Source of the DNA: a virus
Virus record (IMG/VR): IMGVR_UViG_3300024344_000052
Location: 1-36,775 of that record
Strand: one strand, 5' to 3'
DNA: 36,775 nt
This document shows, piece after piece, positions 1 through 6,671 of the stretch. Positions within the stretch are counted from its first letter, which is position 1. Each line of letters begins with the position of its first letter. A program made the position numbers and the translations under genes. The notes under the pieces are model-generated. The model saw only the letters and a list, made by a program, of their open reading frames with translations. It searched no databases and was not told the origin of the DNA.

Positions 1-2332
1 CCCGTACCTGTATAAATTGATCTAACCTCTGCAAATGATTATCGGATAGCTCAGGTACAACCAACTGCAGCGCGTTTGCCAGCGACGCAATCGTGGCATG
101 CACTTTAACAACGCGCTCATCCCTGATTTCCTCGATGTCGTGATACTTGCTAACATAGTCTGGATAAACCTTTCTGAACTGATCCAGTATTTGAGTCTCC
201 ATACCCAGGCACCTGGATAAAAATCCAGCCATATCATCCACTGTAAACCTTTCGAATTCCGGAGCCATACCACGCGTCTCCTCTGTAAAATGTTCCGTTG
301 TAAACCGACACTGAACAATTCTTGAAAGCAACGCGGGCGAGCCCTCTACCGCTGCATTTTGCGAAATCACAATCGCTGCCCTAAAGGGCGGTTCCTCCAC
401 ATCATTGCCCCGGTTAAACACACCCAGAGACCGAATCGCCCGGCCGTTGTACGCTGTTTTTAATTCCTCAAAATCAAATTGTTTCTGCTTGGCGCTGGGC
501 GCATCACGATCCGACTCGATCAACACAATCGGCATATTCGAAACTTGCATGAATATCCGAGCCCTGGCCGCAAAGGTCGATTTAGACGGATCAAAACCCT
601 CGTGATCATCCCGGCCGAAGAGTTTCCACATAAATTCCAAAAGCGTTGACTTACCCGTTCCATGCTCACCGGTAATCTCCAAAAAAGGAAAACTCTTAAG
701 CTCCGCCCGGATCTGCTCAGCAAACAACGACCCGAACCAGAACGACAGACACAGCAAGCCATTCCAACCAAAAACCTTCATAAAATGATCGAACCAGGCC
801 GTATTGAAACGATCATCATCGCCACGCTCAATCGTAAATCCCCGAAATTTTGTTTTAATCGGCCGATTGTTGGCCTTAAAAAAACCATGCTCATTCAGAG
901 CCAGCTCCTGGCCTTTATAAAATGCAAACGACTGATACAAATACGTCTGACTGTCCTTGTCATAGCCCACAAACGGCACCGTTTCCACATGTAGTACCTT
1001 TTTCACGAACCACTTATCTCGGATCAGCCGAAAGTGCATCGCATTACCGTCAAATGTCGCCCCTGCCGCCTGAGTCAGAAGCGCCTTATTAAACGCCGCC
1101 GGAGACTCAATTCCGGATCCGGAAAACGAAATCTGCACCCTCGGGCTCGCGTTAGAAAAAGAAATCCTAAAGAAATAGCTCAACTCATCTGTCAGCGTAT
1201 AGCGCTCACAATACAAAAACTCCGGATGACAGTTGGATATTGGACTAATACTCGAATGTGCAGTAAATAACTCCAGTGCCTGTCGATCTTTAATAGCCAT
1301 GCCATGCTCAGCCAACTCCTTACCCAACTTATCGTCCACCTTGATACCAAATAGCTTATTATTAAACTCCAGCACAGCCAAAGGAAAAGAACGCCAGGCA
1401 AAATAAGCCCAGGCCTTCGCCGTGATATTTTTCGCCGTAAACATCCGTCCCCGCCACAGCGCATCGCCCAGGAACCGATCATTAATCCGATCCAACCGAT
1501 ACAAATCGTCCCAATCCTTGTCCGTGCCTGTCAGAATCACCTCACAGCGCTCACCCAGCTTTCTGAGTTTTCGACTGTGCCGAATCATCGACTCACGCCC
1601 GGCCTTATCATCGTCCAGCGCCAAACGCCACTGGATCGCCTTATTAATATGCCTCTCGACCCCCGCTGCTGGAAAATTCCCCGCCATCAACAAAGCACAC
1701 GCCTTGCGACCACTCAAATGCAAAGCAATCGCATGAAAAATACCCTCGACCAGATACACCTCATCCCCGGCATTGATTGTCTGCCCAGGCGGAGCCCACC
1801 AATCGCCCTTGACTAAAGACCCATCCTTTTTTCGCCTGCCCCCAAAATTAATCCTCTGGCCGTCTTTTTTAGCCTGGTCAATCAACCGCTCCCAGTACCG
1901 CGTACGACCCTCATCCAGATAAAACCGCACCGTCTCCGCAGTGACGCCGGACTCTGGGACCCGATACCGTTCCTGCTCATACCACTCGCCAATAACAGCC
2001 AGATCGAACTGCCGATTGTGCGCCATATAGGCATTGGCCGTGGCTTTAGGATCTTCCTCTGTAGGCGGATGTCGATCGATATAATTATTAAAAAGATCGG
2101 GATACAACTCGCGGGTTGTTTCCGACCAGCCGCAATTATTGGTCCGATTGCAAGCCAACCGCCACGGCTTTTCCTTACTGACAAAAATTTCCTTCTTATC
2201 GCACTGTGGGCACACACCCTGCTGCAGATACAGCCCCCGATCTTTAAATCCAAACCGCTGATCCGCTAACAAAGCCCCGACAATCTCATGCTCGCTGACC
2301 GGCAAATATTCTCTTTTCGACACAGATCTCAT
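1..2332 (-). CDS. Toprim primase-helicase, C-terminus cut by window edge
   Basis: This single open frame runs from an ATG at 2332, preceded by GGGAG, to the left edge: 777 codons without a stop. Residues 41-67 form a zinc-ribbon (C41PQC44 and C61-x5-C67) typical of phage primase N-termini. A toprim-like segment follows, with VEG around E196 and LDDDKAGR with D240-D242, the metal-binding acidic residues. A P-loop GEHGTGKST starts near residue 555, with IVLIESD near 601 as Walker B. The order zinc ribbon, toprim, ATPase matches primase-helicases that synthesise RNA primers and unwind the fork. It is the last visible gene of the early operon. The 3' end is missing; if the molecule is circular it continues at the right edge of the window. 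Family role is confident; the exact subfamily is not. Confidence 0.88.
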   Translation of the reverse strand, partial: MRSVSKREYLPVSEHEIVGALLADQRFGFKDRGLYLQQGVCPQCDKKEIFVSKEKPWRLACNRTNNCGWSETTRELYPDLFNNYIDRHPPTEEDPKATANAYMAHNRQFDLAVIGEWYEQERYRVPESGVTAETVRFYLDEGRTRYWERLIDQAKKDGQRINFGGRRKKDGSLVKGDWWAPPGQTINAGDEVYLVEGIFHAIALHLSGRKACALLMAGNFPAAGVERHINKAIQWRLALDDDKAGRESMIRHSRKLRKLGERCEVILTGTDKDWDDLYRLDRINDRFLGDALWRGRMFTAKNITAKAWAYFAWRSFPLAVLEFNNKLFGIKVDDKLGKELAEHGMAIKDRQALELFTAHSSISPISNCHPEFLYCERYTLTDELSYFFRISFSNASPRVQISFSGSGIESPAAFNKALLTQAAGATFDGNAMHFRLIRDKWFVKKVLHVETVPFVGYDKDSQTYLYQSFAFYKGQELALNEHGFFKANNRPIKTKFRGFTIERGDDDRFNTAWFDHFMKVFGWNGLLCLSFWFGSLFAEQIRAELKSFPFLEITGEHGTGKSTLLEFMWKLFGRDDHEGFDPSKSTFAARARIFMQVSNMPIVLIESDRDAPSAKQKQFDFEELKTAYNGRAIRSLGVFNRGNDVEEPPFRAAIVISQNAAVEGSPALLSRIVQCRFTTEHFTEETRGMAPEFERFTVDDMAGFLSRCLGMETQILDQFRKVYPDYVSKYHDIEEIRDERVVKVHATIASLANALQLVVPELSDNHLQRLDQFIQVR

Positions 2333-2454
2333 ACCTACTCCCTGATTTTTATTATCCGATCAGTGATTAGAATCGTTCCAGAAAAATAAAAACAGCCCTT
2401 CTCGCGGGCCAGACGGTGTGATCACACGGAGAGGAGTAGTACAAGAGTAGGTAT
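2331..2454 (-). promoter_or_regulatory. Long-range inverted repeat over the primase start
   Basis: The 10-mer at 2331-2340 (ATACCTACTC on the plus strand) is repeated as a perfect inverted copy at 2445-2454 (GAGTAGGTAT). In the minus-strand mRNA the upstream arm would pair with the bases holding the primase Shine-Dalgarno sequence and the first bases of its start codon. A perfect 12-bp palindrome, GTGTGATCACAC, lies inside at 2416-2427. The arrangement suggests translational masking of the primase; this is inference from complementarity only. Confidence 0.4.
2381..2409 (-). terminator. Weak intrinsic terminator between dNMP kinase and primase
   Basis: On the minus strand a short stem (GCCC at 2406-2409 with GGGC at 2395-2398, 7-base loop) is followed by TGTTTTTATTTTT. 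The stem is only 4 bp, so termination would be partial, allowing graded expression of the downstream primase. Confidence 0.42.
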
Positions 2455-2477
2455 CCGGCTCACACAGGTCCCGTTAT

Positions 2478-3035
2478 TTAAAGCGGCACGGTGACCTGGC
2501 CGCCGTCAGCAATCAAATGATCGAGCTGTTGATACAACTCAGGGATAGAAAAACTGTTATCGATTATTTTGTCGTCAGCCATGAGCCGAATGCCGTCCTC
2601 GCTACGATGCGACTGCACCTTTTTATTGTTCGTCCTCACGATGTGCCAAACCTGCCCGCCTTTAGAGCGAATCCAGTCCGCCTCATTGTCAAAACGACAA
2701 TCACTGATCACCAGATCAGCCCCGGCGTCAGGCAAGCCATCCTGAAACAACCGATATTCCAGAGTCCGTACCCAAATATCCGGGTGAACCCGGTCACGGC
2801 CAAACTCAGTTCCCAGCAATTGATACAACTGCCGGGGGCTGCGCCCGATCCAGCTGATATTCACCTCCTTGTGCTCATCATCAATCAAAGGATCGATGCC
2901 AAACATCGACCTCAAAGCTTCTTTTATCGGAAACGCAAAAGAAAACTGCTGAAACTCATGGTTCGCCACCAAATACTTCGCCACAGTATCCTTCCCACAA
3001 CGCGCCCGACCCGCCAAACCAATCAAAAGGCTCAT
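2478..3035 (-). CDS. Deoxynucleoside monophosphate kinase-like protein
   Basis: A 185-residue P-loop kinase. The N-terminus has GLAGRARCGKDT at residues 6-17, a Walker A motif ending GKDT as in phage T4 gp1-like dNMP kinases. VISDCRFDNEADWI in the second half resembles the Asp/Arg region used by this family. The probable role is phosphorylating dNMPs to feed phage DNA synthesis. The ATG overlaps the stop of the upstream winged-helix gene (ATGA) and is preceded by GGTGGAGGT. It is followed by a weak terminator, then the primase. Substrate range cannot be read from the sequence. Confidence 0.78.
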   Translation of the reverse strand: MSLLIGLAGRARCGKDTVAKYLVANHEFQQFSFAFPIKEALRSMFGIDPLIDDEHKEVNISWIGRSPRQLYQLLGTEFGRDRVHPDIWVRTLEYRLFQDGLPDAGADLVISDCRFDNEADWIRSKGGQVWHIVRTNNKKVQSHRSEDGIRLMADDKIIDNSFSIPELYQQLDHLIADGGQVTVPL

Positions 3036-3532
3036 ACCTCCACCCCAGACAACACCTTAATGTCATTCGAAATATCCACCAGCAAATCCACCAAATACGG
3101 AAAACGAGCAATAGACCGGGTGTTGGATAGCTCAATCAACGCCTGAATTTTCTTCTCAGCATCCTCAATCGAAACATCCATTTTTTTGATTTCATTTCGA
3201 GCCGAATCATAAAATGAACCATCATTGCGCTGCGGAAAATCATCGTCATCGTCATCGCCGACGCCAAAATCCCGTTTTTTCGGAGCAGTGACCAAAGAAG
3301 TATCCAATACAGGCAACGGACTGACCCGCTCGCCCACACTAGCCAGCAAATCATACTGATTGGTCTCTTTATTCCGTGAAACCAAATCAGAATCCATCAG
3401 CCCCTTAAGTGCATTCGATGTCTGCTTAAAATTGAGGGCATAATCACTCAACTCAAACAACCCCTTGGCTGACATGGGACCCTTATTCAGCCGCACCAAA
3501 ATTTCATTCTTAACTTCTGCCATCACACTCAT
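3032..3532 (-). CDS. Winged-helix-like replication/regulatory protein
   Basis: A 166-residue protein with a helix-turn-helix-like N-terminus: residues 5-60 read as three helices plus a wing (SAKGLFELSDYALN, then TSNALKGLMDSDLVSR). A low-complexity acidic stretch, GVGDDDDDDF, links it to a helical C-terminus (EIKKMDVSIEDAEKKIQALI) that could oligomerise. Its place between a GemA-like gene and dNMP kinase/primase suggests a replication initiator accessory or regulator. The first ATG is preferred because GGAGGATTTGAA lies in front; a second ATG four codons later is possible. No precise family was recognised. Confidence 0.6.
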   Translation of the reverse strand: MSVMAEVKNEILVRLNKGPMSAKGLFELSDYALNFKQTSNALKGLMDSDLVSRNKETNQYDLLASVGERVSPLPVLDTSLVTAPKKRDFGVGDDDDDDFPQRNDGSFYDSARNEIKKMDVSIEDAEKKIQALIELSNTRSIARFPYLVDLLVDISNDIKVLSGVEV

Positions 3533-3708
3533 TTCAAATCCTCCAAATCAATCGACACCTCAGCATCGAAACGAACAACCAACTCACGAACCACCTCAGA
3601 ACCCAACAACTCCGCCAAATCCGGCCGGTTTTTCTTCAACCACGCCCAGGCTTTTTGCTTGCGCTCCACGGGTAGCCGGGAAATGTTTATATACCGGTCT
3701 TTATTCAC
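3529..3708 (-). CDS. Hypothetical 59-residue protein
   Basis: A GTG-started ORF fills the gap between the GemA-like gene and the winged-helix gene. Its GTG overlaps the upstream stop (GTGA at 3705-3708) and its TGA overlaps the downstream ATG (ATGA at 3529-3532). It begins VNKDRYINISRLPVERKQKA and ends in an acidic tail (VSIDLEDLK). The perfect double overlap and codon use like the neighbours support translation. No domain is recognised. Confidence 0.6.
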   Translation of the reverse strand: MNKDRYINISRLPVERKQKAWAWLKKNRPDLAELLGSEVVRELVVRFDAEVSIDLEDLK

Positions 3709-3983
3709 CCGGCTTTCAAATCCGGCAAAGAATTCAACCCCTTAACAAACTCAAAAAACTGCGACTTTTTCAAATCCTTACAAGACTCCACACCCAACGC
3801 ATTCAACCGCCAGCGGTATACCTCATCATCCAAACCCTTACGCTTCGCCAGCACATGACACAAGCGGATCCGCTCCGTGTTCATCCGCCAACGCTCAAAA
3901 TGATTCTGGCAATGCGAACAAACCTTTGTACCGCGCTGCGATGAAAGACCGCAGCGCGGGCACTGTTTATATTTGCGCGCCAT
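3705..3983 (-). CDS. GemA-like (Mu gp16/DUF1018) protein with zinc ribbon
   Basis: The C-terminal half (IRLCHVLAKRKGLDDEVYRW, then a leucine-rich helix with GVESCKDLKK) matches the pattern of Mu GemA/DUF1018 proteins. The N-terminus adds a zinc ribbon, CPRC-x10-CSHC. In Mu, GemA modulates host gene expression and DNA topology; the role here is inferred. I prefer the ATG at 3983 (MARKYKQCPRCG), which overlaps the upstream gene by 17 bases; an in-frame GTG at 4010 or ATG at 4004 would add up to nine residues. The stop overlaps the GTG of the 59-residue gene. Confidence 0.6.
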   Translation of the reverse strand: MARKYKQCPRCGLSSQRGTKVCSHCQNHFERWRMNTERIRLCHVLAKRKGLDDEVYRWRLNALGVESCKDLKKSQFFEFVKGLNSLPDLKAG

Positions 3984-4245
3984 CCCGACACCGCCGAACA
4001 ACATCGCCACCGGATGTACACATCAACTGCCTCATATACAGAAAAACCGGTTTTCTACACATATCGCCCAGGGCATCCAACCGTCGATCCGCCACCCGCC
4101 GCGCATCGATCAGATCATCCATAGAGCACTCGCAGGCCGTCTGCCAAAAGTCAGCCCGCCGCTGAGACGAATCCCTCTGCCGCTCCGCATAATCCACAAA
4201 GTTTTCTAAAATCTGAATATTTTCAAAATAGGTTTTTTTAACCAC
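3967..4245 (-). CDS. Hypothetical early protein, 92 residues
   Basis: A GTG start preceded by GAGGAG at good spacing begins a 92-residue protein rich in Arg and Asp with a helical middle (DLIDARRVADRRLDALGD). Four cysteines occur but no clear zinc knuckle. It lies between a Cys-rich small protein and the GemA-like gene in the early operon. No family is recognised. Confidence 0.6.
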   Translation of the reverse strand: MVKKTYFENIQILENFVDYAERQRDSSQRRADFWQTACECSMDDLIDARRVADRRLDALGDMCRKPVFLYMRQLMCTSGGDVVRRCRDGAQI

Positions 4246-4256
4246 TTAAAATCTCC

Positions 4257-4535
4257 TCAATGTAAATGACCGCACACTTCGTTTGCGGACACTTCGGCCT
4301 CAGCCTCGTCAATACCAAAATCCCTGCAGAACTGACCGAGGTGATCGTGGCACATAAAAAAGCATCGTTCCGATGATTCGTCATCTTGTTCGATCGGAGA
4401 TACGACTATTAAAAACAGCGCCTTTCTCCGGCACTTTCCCACCGAGCAGGCAGCCCGGTTCGGCGTATTGGAAATTCGCGAGAATGACACCTCAAACCCC
4501 TCCTGTTCCAATCCCTGCTGATCCACCACACTCAT
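4257..4535 (-). CDS. Hypothetical Cys-rich early protein, 92 residues
   Basis: The ATG overlaps the integrase stop (ATGA) and is preceded by a strong GGAGGAGATTCG. The protein has CSVGKC near residue 31 and CFFMCHDH near residue 58, plus later Cys and His. This could bind a metal ion, as in small phage zinc proteins. No homologous family was recognised; coupling to the integrase suggests co-expression. Confidence 0.58.
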   Translation of the reverse strand: MSVVDQQGLEQEGFEVSFSRISNTPNRAACSVGKCRRKALFLIVVSPIEQDDESSERCFFMCHDHLGQFCRDFGIDEAEAEVSANEVCGHLH

Positions 4536-5230
4536 CGAATCTCCTCCATAGACTCACTAAAGTTAGACGCGGATTTTTTTCTATGCCAGACTGAAGTATC
4601 TGGAGCTCTTTTTTTACATCTCCTGGTCTCACCCAAAGTACTAGAAATATCCTCCTTATCTGGGCGCGTATAAACGCCCGTCGTCGTGATACTGCAGTGC
4701 CCCAAAACCGCCTGGGCAACCCCTAATGGATTATTCGAAGTACTGTGTTTCATAATCCGCTTTCCCAGCGTATGACGGAACCAATGTGGTGACACGTTAC
4801 CAACAATACCCGCCCTTTCTGCCCACCATCTCGTTCGATGTTGAAACGATCGAATGCTCATCGATTTTCTACGCTCAGATACAATGAGCGGAGCATCCAT
4901 AGTCAAAGATAAACCTCTGCTCTCAATGATCGTTATCAATAATTTAAAAGCCGCTCGTGCATCCTTGTTGCAAAACACCTCGTAACCCTTACCGCGCTTA
5001 CAAATTTCATCTGAAAGCCGTAGTGTTTTAGTTGAAATCGCCTCATGAGCATGACCCACAGTCAACATAGCCAAACTACCGACCCGAATACCCGTTTCAC
5101 GAAGCAAAGTCATCCAGGCAAAATCTCTCTCCGCCAGCCAACTGTTCGACGACCGCACCGTCAAAAACAACGCCGCCTCCTCGGTCTCAGTGAAATACTT
5201 CTTTAAAACAAGGTTGTGAGAATCTGCCAT
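4532..5230 (-). CDS. Compact tyrosine recombinase/integrase
   Basis: A 232-residue protein carrying the tyrosine recombinase catalytic signature: Arg49 in TGIRVGSL, a basic beta-hairpin around K78-K81, H149-x-x-R152 in PHWFRHTLG, and H178 and Y187 in LGHCSITTTGVYTRP. The catalytic core starts almost at the N-terminus, so the SAM-like core-binding domain and arm-binding domain of lambda-type integrases are missing or reduced to about 20 residues. It sits inside the early operon, between a small membrane protein and a Cys-rich protein, rather than next to a recognisable attP. It may integrate the phage or resolve replication products. The ATG has AGGATG in front and overlaps the upstream gene by 28 bases. 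Confidence 0.85.
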   Translation of the reverse strand: MADSHNLVLKKYFTETEEAALFLTVRSSNSWLAERDFAWMTLLRETGIRVGSLAMLTVGHAHEAISTKTLRLSDEICKRGKGYEVFCNKDARAAFKLLITIIESRGLSLTMDAPLIVSERRKSMSIRSFQHRTRWWAERAGIVGNVSPHWFRHTLGKRIMKHSTSNNPLGVAQAVLGHCSITTTGVYTRPDKEDISSTLGETRRCKKRAPDTSVWHRKKSASNFSESMEEIR

Positions 5231-5382
5231 AACTCATCCTGTGTCGTGGGATTGAAAACCAGCGCAAAGGCCAGAATGGCCGCCGGTATCAACAAACCCG
5301 AATAGATCAAAACGGCCTCCATTACCTTCGAAAATCGCGACAATTCCGTTTTCGCCATACTGTCTGCAAAATCTTTTCTCAT
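5203..5382 (-). CDS. Small single-pass membrane protein, 59 residues
   Basis: The ATG at 5382 has a strong CCAGGAG in front and overlaps the stop of the preceding gene (ATGA). The protein begins MRKDFADSMAKTELSRF and has one hydrophobic segment, about 20 residues of VLIYSGLLIPAAILAFALV, then a short polar tail. It overlaps the integrase start by 28 bases. An early phage membrane protein could act in superinfection exclusion or host control, but nothing shows which. Confidence 0.65.
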   Translation of the reverse strand: MRKDFADSMAKTELSRFSKVMEAVLIYSGLLIPAAILAFALVFNPTTQDELWQILTTLF

Positions 5383-5681
5383 TGGTTTCTCCTGGTTAAT
5401 CGACTAATCGTCTCCAAAGCCGTCGCCAACTCATCGCGCTGGTCCTCGGATAACTTCGGTTCCGGCTCGGCCGGAACCTCAACAACCGGCTCCGGAATGG
5501 GATCCGGCTCAGAACGTCGAACCAAATCCGGATGCTGCATAATTTCCTCCCGTAATGCCCGAAAAATCGCACCCCCCAAGCCACCGACCTCCATACCTTC
5601 TGGAATGTTGTCGTATGCGCCCCGGATGCCCTTTTTTACAAGGATTTCGGGTGGCGGAATGGGGCATTTGTTTAAGCTCAC
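5379..5681 (-). CDS. Hypothetical early protein, 100 residues
   Basis: A GTG start overlaps the stop of the CII-like gene (GTGA) behind GGGGGATTTGTT. The first half (NKCPIPPPEILVKKGI) looks folded, followed by a Pro/Glu-rich linker near residues 57-75 and a helical end (RDELATALETISRLTR). No family is recognised. The double overlap with both neighbours supports expression. Confidence 0.6.
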   Translation of the reverse strand: MSLNKCPIPPPEILVKKGIRGAYDNIPEGMEVGGLGGAIFRALREEIMQHPDLVRRSEPDPIPEPVVEVPAEPEPKLSEDQRDELATALETISRLTRRNQ

Positions 5682-6124
5682 AACAAATCCCCCGCCTGAT
5701 TCACCCGCAGCAAATCCTGCAACGCCGCGATCACCTCCAAAGCCTCACGGGTGATCTCCTTCCGCTCGTTATGCGTAATCACCCCATCCGAGTGGCTGTC
5801 GATCAAAGCAGTGGCCAGATCACCCTGCTCCTTCACAATCGAAGCAAACTGACCGAGCAAATCGGCAGAACTTCTCGCCTGGCGCGGCTCTGCCTGGCAG
5901 ACAAAACCACACTCCGCGCACAGCGCGTTTAAAATTCTAAAATCCTGGGAGATACACATAATGGCCAACAGCTCAGACGGCGAAAAATGCCGCTCGTCGA
6001 TGGCCATGTTAGCCTTGTTGGCCAGTGATGACGGTGCGATACCGGTCTGCCGAGACAACGCCGCAGCGCCGCCGGGAAAATCGTGCACAGTCTGATAGAT
6101 CGCAATATCCAGCGCGGAAAACAC
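5678..6124 (-). CDS. Phage CII-family regulatory protein (Phage_CP76-like)
   Basis: A 148-residue protein with the layout of the phage CII/CP76 regulator family: LDIAIYQTVHDFPGGAAALS, a helix-turn-helix with GIAPSSLANKANM, then HFSPSELLAIMCISQDFRIL and an ALCAECGFV segment. Family members bind DNA and regulate early phage genes. The start is a GTG behind GAGGAG. Just upstream lies a long hairpin ending in nine U residues, so expression may depend on readthrough of that terminator. It heads the operon containing integrase, kinase and primase. Confidence 0.75.
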   Translation of the reverse strand: MFSALDIAIYQTVHDFPGGAAALSRQTGIAPSSLANKANMAIDERHFSPSELLAIMCISQDFRILNALCAECGFVCQAEPRQARSSADLLGQFASIVKEQGDLATALIDSHSDGVITHNERKEITREALEVIAALQDLLRVNQAGDLL

Positions 6125-6150
6125 GAGCGCGAGCTCCTCTTTTTCTCGTT

Positions 6151-6250
6151 AAAAAAAAAGAGCCGACCGGTTACCCTTACAAACTTTGTGTTACGCTGTT
6201 TGCGAGGTTGGCATCGAAGGTAAGTTAAAAACCGGTCGCCTCAAAGGCTC
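6151..6250 (-). terminator. Structured attenuator/terminator before the CII-like gene
   Basis: On the minus-strand RNA, GAGCC (6246-6250) and GACCGGTT (6230-6237) pair with AACCGGTC (6165-6172) and GGCTC (6160-6164). This gives 13 bp interrupted by an 8-base bulge, closing a 57-base loop that itself holds a CTTAC/GTAAG pair and ACAAAGTTTGT. Nine U residues (6151-6159) follow at once. The CII-like start codon is only 27 bases further on. It reads as an intrinsic terminator acting as attenuator, or as the 3' end of a small RNA. Confidence 0.6.
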
Positions 6251-6290
6251 GGTGTGGGCTGCAACTCACACCGGGCCGCTTTATCCGCGG

Positions 6291-6350
6291 CTAGGCGGAT
6301 TCGCAGTACGATTTAATATCTCTATGGGGTGTGCTATCATCTTCTTTCAT
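6291..6350 (-). CDS. Putative 19-residue leader peptide
   Basis: An ATG at 6350 with GAGAGGG seven bases in front opens a 19-codon frame (MKEDDSTPHRDIKSYCESA) ending in TAG. It lies between the bidirectional terminator and the attenuator-like hairpin. It could be a leader peptide coupled to attenuation or chance; only the ribosome binding site and position support it. Confidence 0.3.
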   Translation of the reverse strand: MKEDDSTPHRDIKSYCESA

Positions 6351-6382
6351 CGTTTGACCCTCTCTGGGTTAGTAAAAAATCG

Positions 6383-6418
6383 AAACCCGCTCCGGCAGCT
6401 ACCGGAGCGGGTTTTTTT
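6383..6418. terminator. Bidirectional intrinsic terminator
   Basis: A perfect 13-bp stem (6383-6395 with 6402-6414, core ACCCGCTCCGG) with a six-base loop is followed by T7 on the plus strand. On the minus strand it is followed by TTTCGATTTTTTAC. It overlaps the stop codon of the ribbon-helix-helix gene and so ends that minus-strand transcript. An extended -10 (TGCTATCAT, 6332-6340) upstream on the plus strand could start a short RNA ending here. Confidence 0.85.
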
Positions 6419-6596
6419 ATGCGGCAAGATCCTTCTCGTATTCGTCCATTGCCCTCTCCAACAAAATGGCCGAAAAGTTACAAATGGACCGTCGGTCGTT
6501 CTCCGCATGTCGTTTAATCCGGGCATGCAAATCCTTACTGACTCGTGCAACCAAATAGCCTTTACTGTTTTCGGAACGTCTGTCCTCGTCTTTCAT
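6417..6596 (-). CDS. Ribbon-helix-helix (Arc/CopG-like) early regulator
   Basis: The start is the ATG at 6596, with AGAGG eight bases in front. The 59-residue protein reads MKDEDRRSENSKGYLVARVS and then two helices (DLHARIKRHAENDRRS, CNFSAILLERAMDEYEK). The strand YLVARVS followed by two helices is the ribbon-helix-helix pattern. It is the first gene of the transcript divergent from the CI-like repressor, the position of Cro in lambdoid phages, so a Cro-like role is inferred. A terminator follows directly. Confidence 0.65.
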   Translation of the reverse strand: MKDEDRRSENSKGYLVARVSKDLHARIKRHAENDRRSICNFSAILLERAMDEYEKDLAA

Positions 6597-6636
6597 AAAT
6601 AAAACCTCTAAAATAGATCGTTGTGGGGAGACTTTG

Positions 6637-6665
6637 ATAATATGACTAATTTTTGTCATTGTAAA
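6637..6665 (-). promoter_or_regulatory. Early minus-strand sigma70 promoter (PR-like)
   Basis: On the minus strand TTTACA (6660-6665) and TATTAT (6637-6642) are separated by exactly 17 bases, each matching consensus at five of six positions. It drives the ribbon-helix-helix gene with a 5' leader of about 30 bases. The spacer holds an inverted repeat, so binding there would block RNA polymerase. Confidence 0.75.
6642..6659. promoter_or_regulatory. Candidate repressor operator in the promoter spacer
   Basis: ATGAC (6642-6646) and GTCAT (6655-6659) form an inverted repeat with an eight-base AT-rich centre, lying between the -35 and -10 boxes. A third ATGAC overlaps the CI-like start codon (6672-6676). 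This is the expected site for the adjacent CI-like repressor; binding is inferred. Confidence 0.5.
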
Positions 6666-6671
6666 TAGAAA

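Noticed and set aside
22-2253. Several separate short minus-strand ORFs at the left edge
   Set aside because: They are out-of-frame fragments; the true frame is one continuous open reading frame from 2332 to the edge.
2416-2427. GTGTGATCACAC as a CRP site
   Set aside because: CRP sites need a six-base gap between TGTGA and TCACA; here the halves touch.
2517-3146. Long plus-strand ORF of 209 codons
   Set aside because: It is antisense to the dNMP kinase and winged-helix genes, is Arg/Pro-rich, and lacks a ribosome site.
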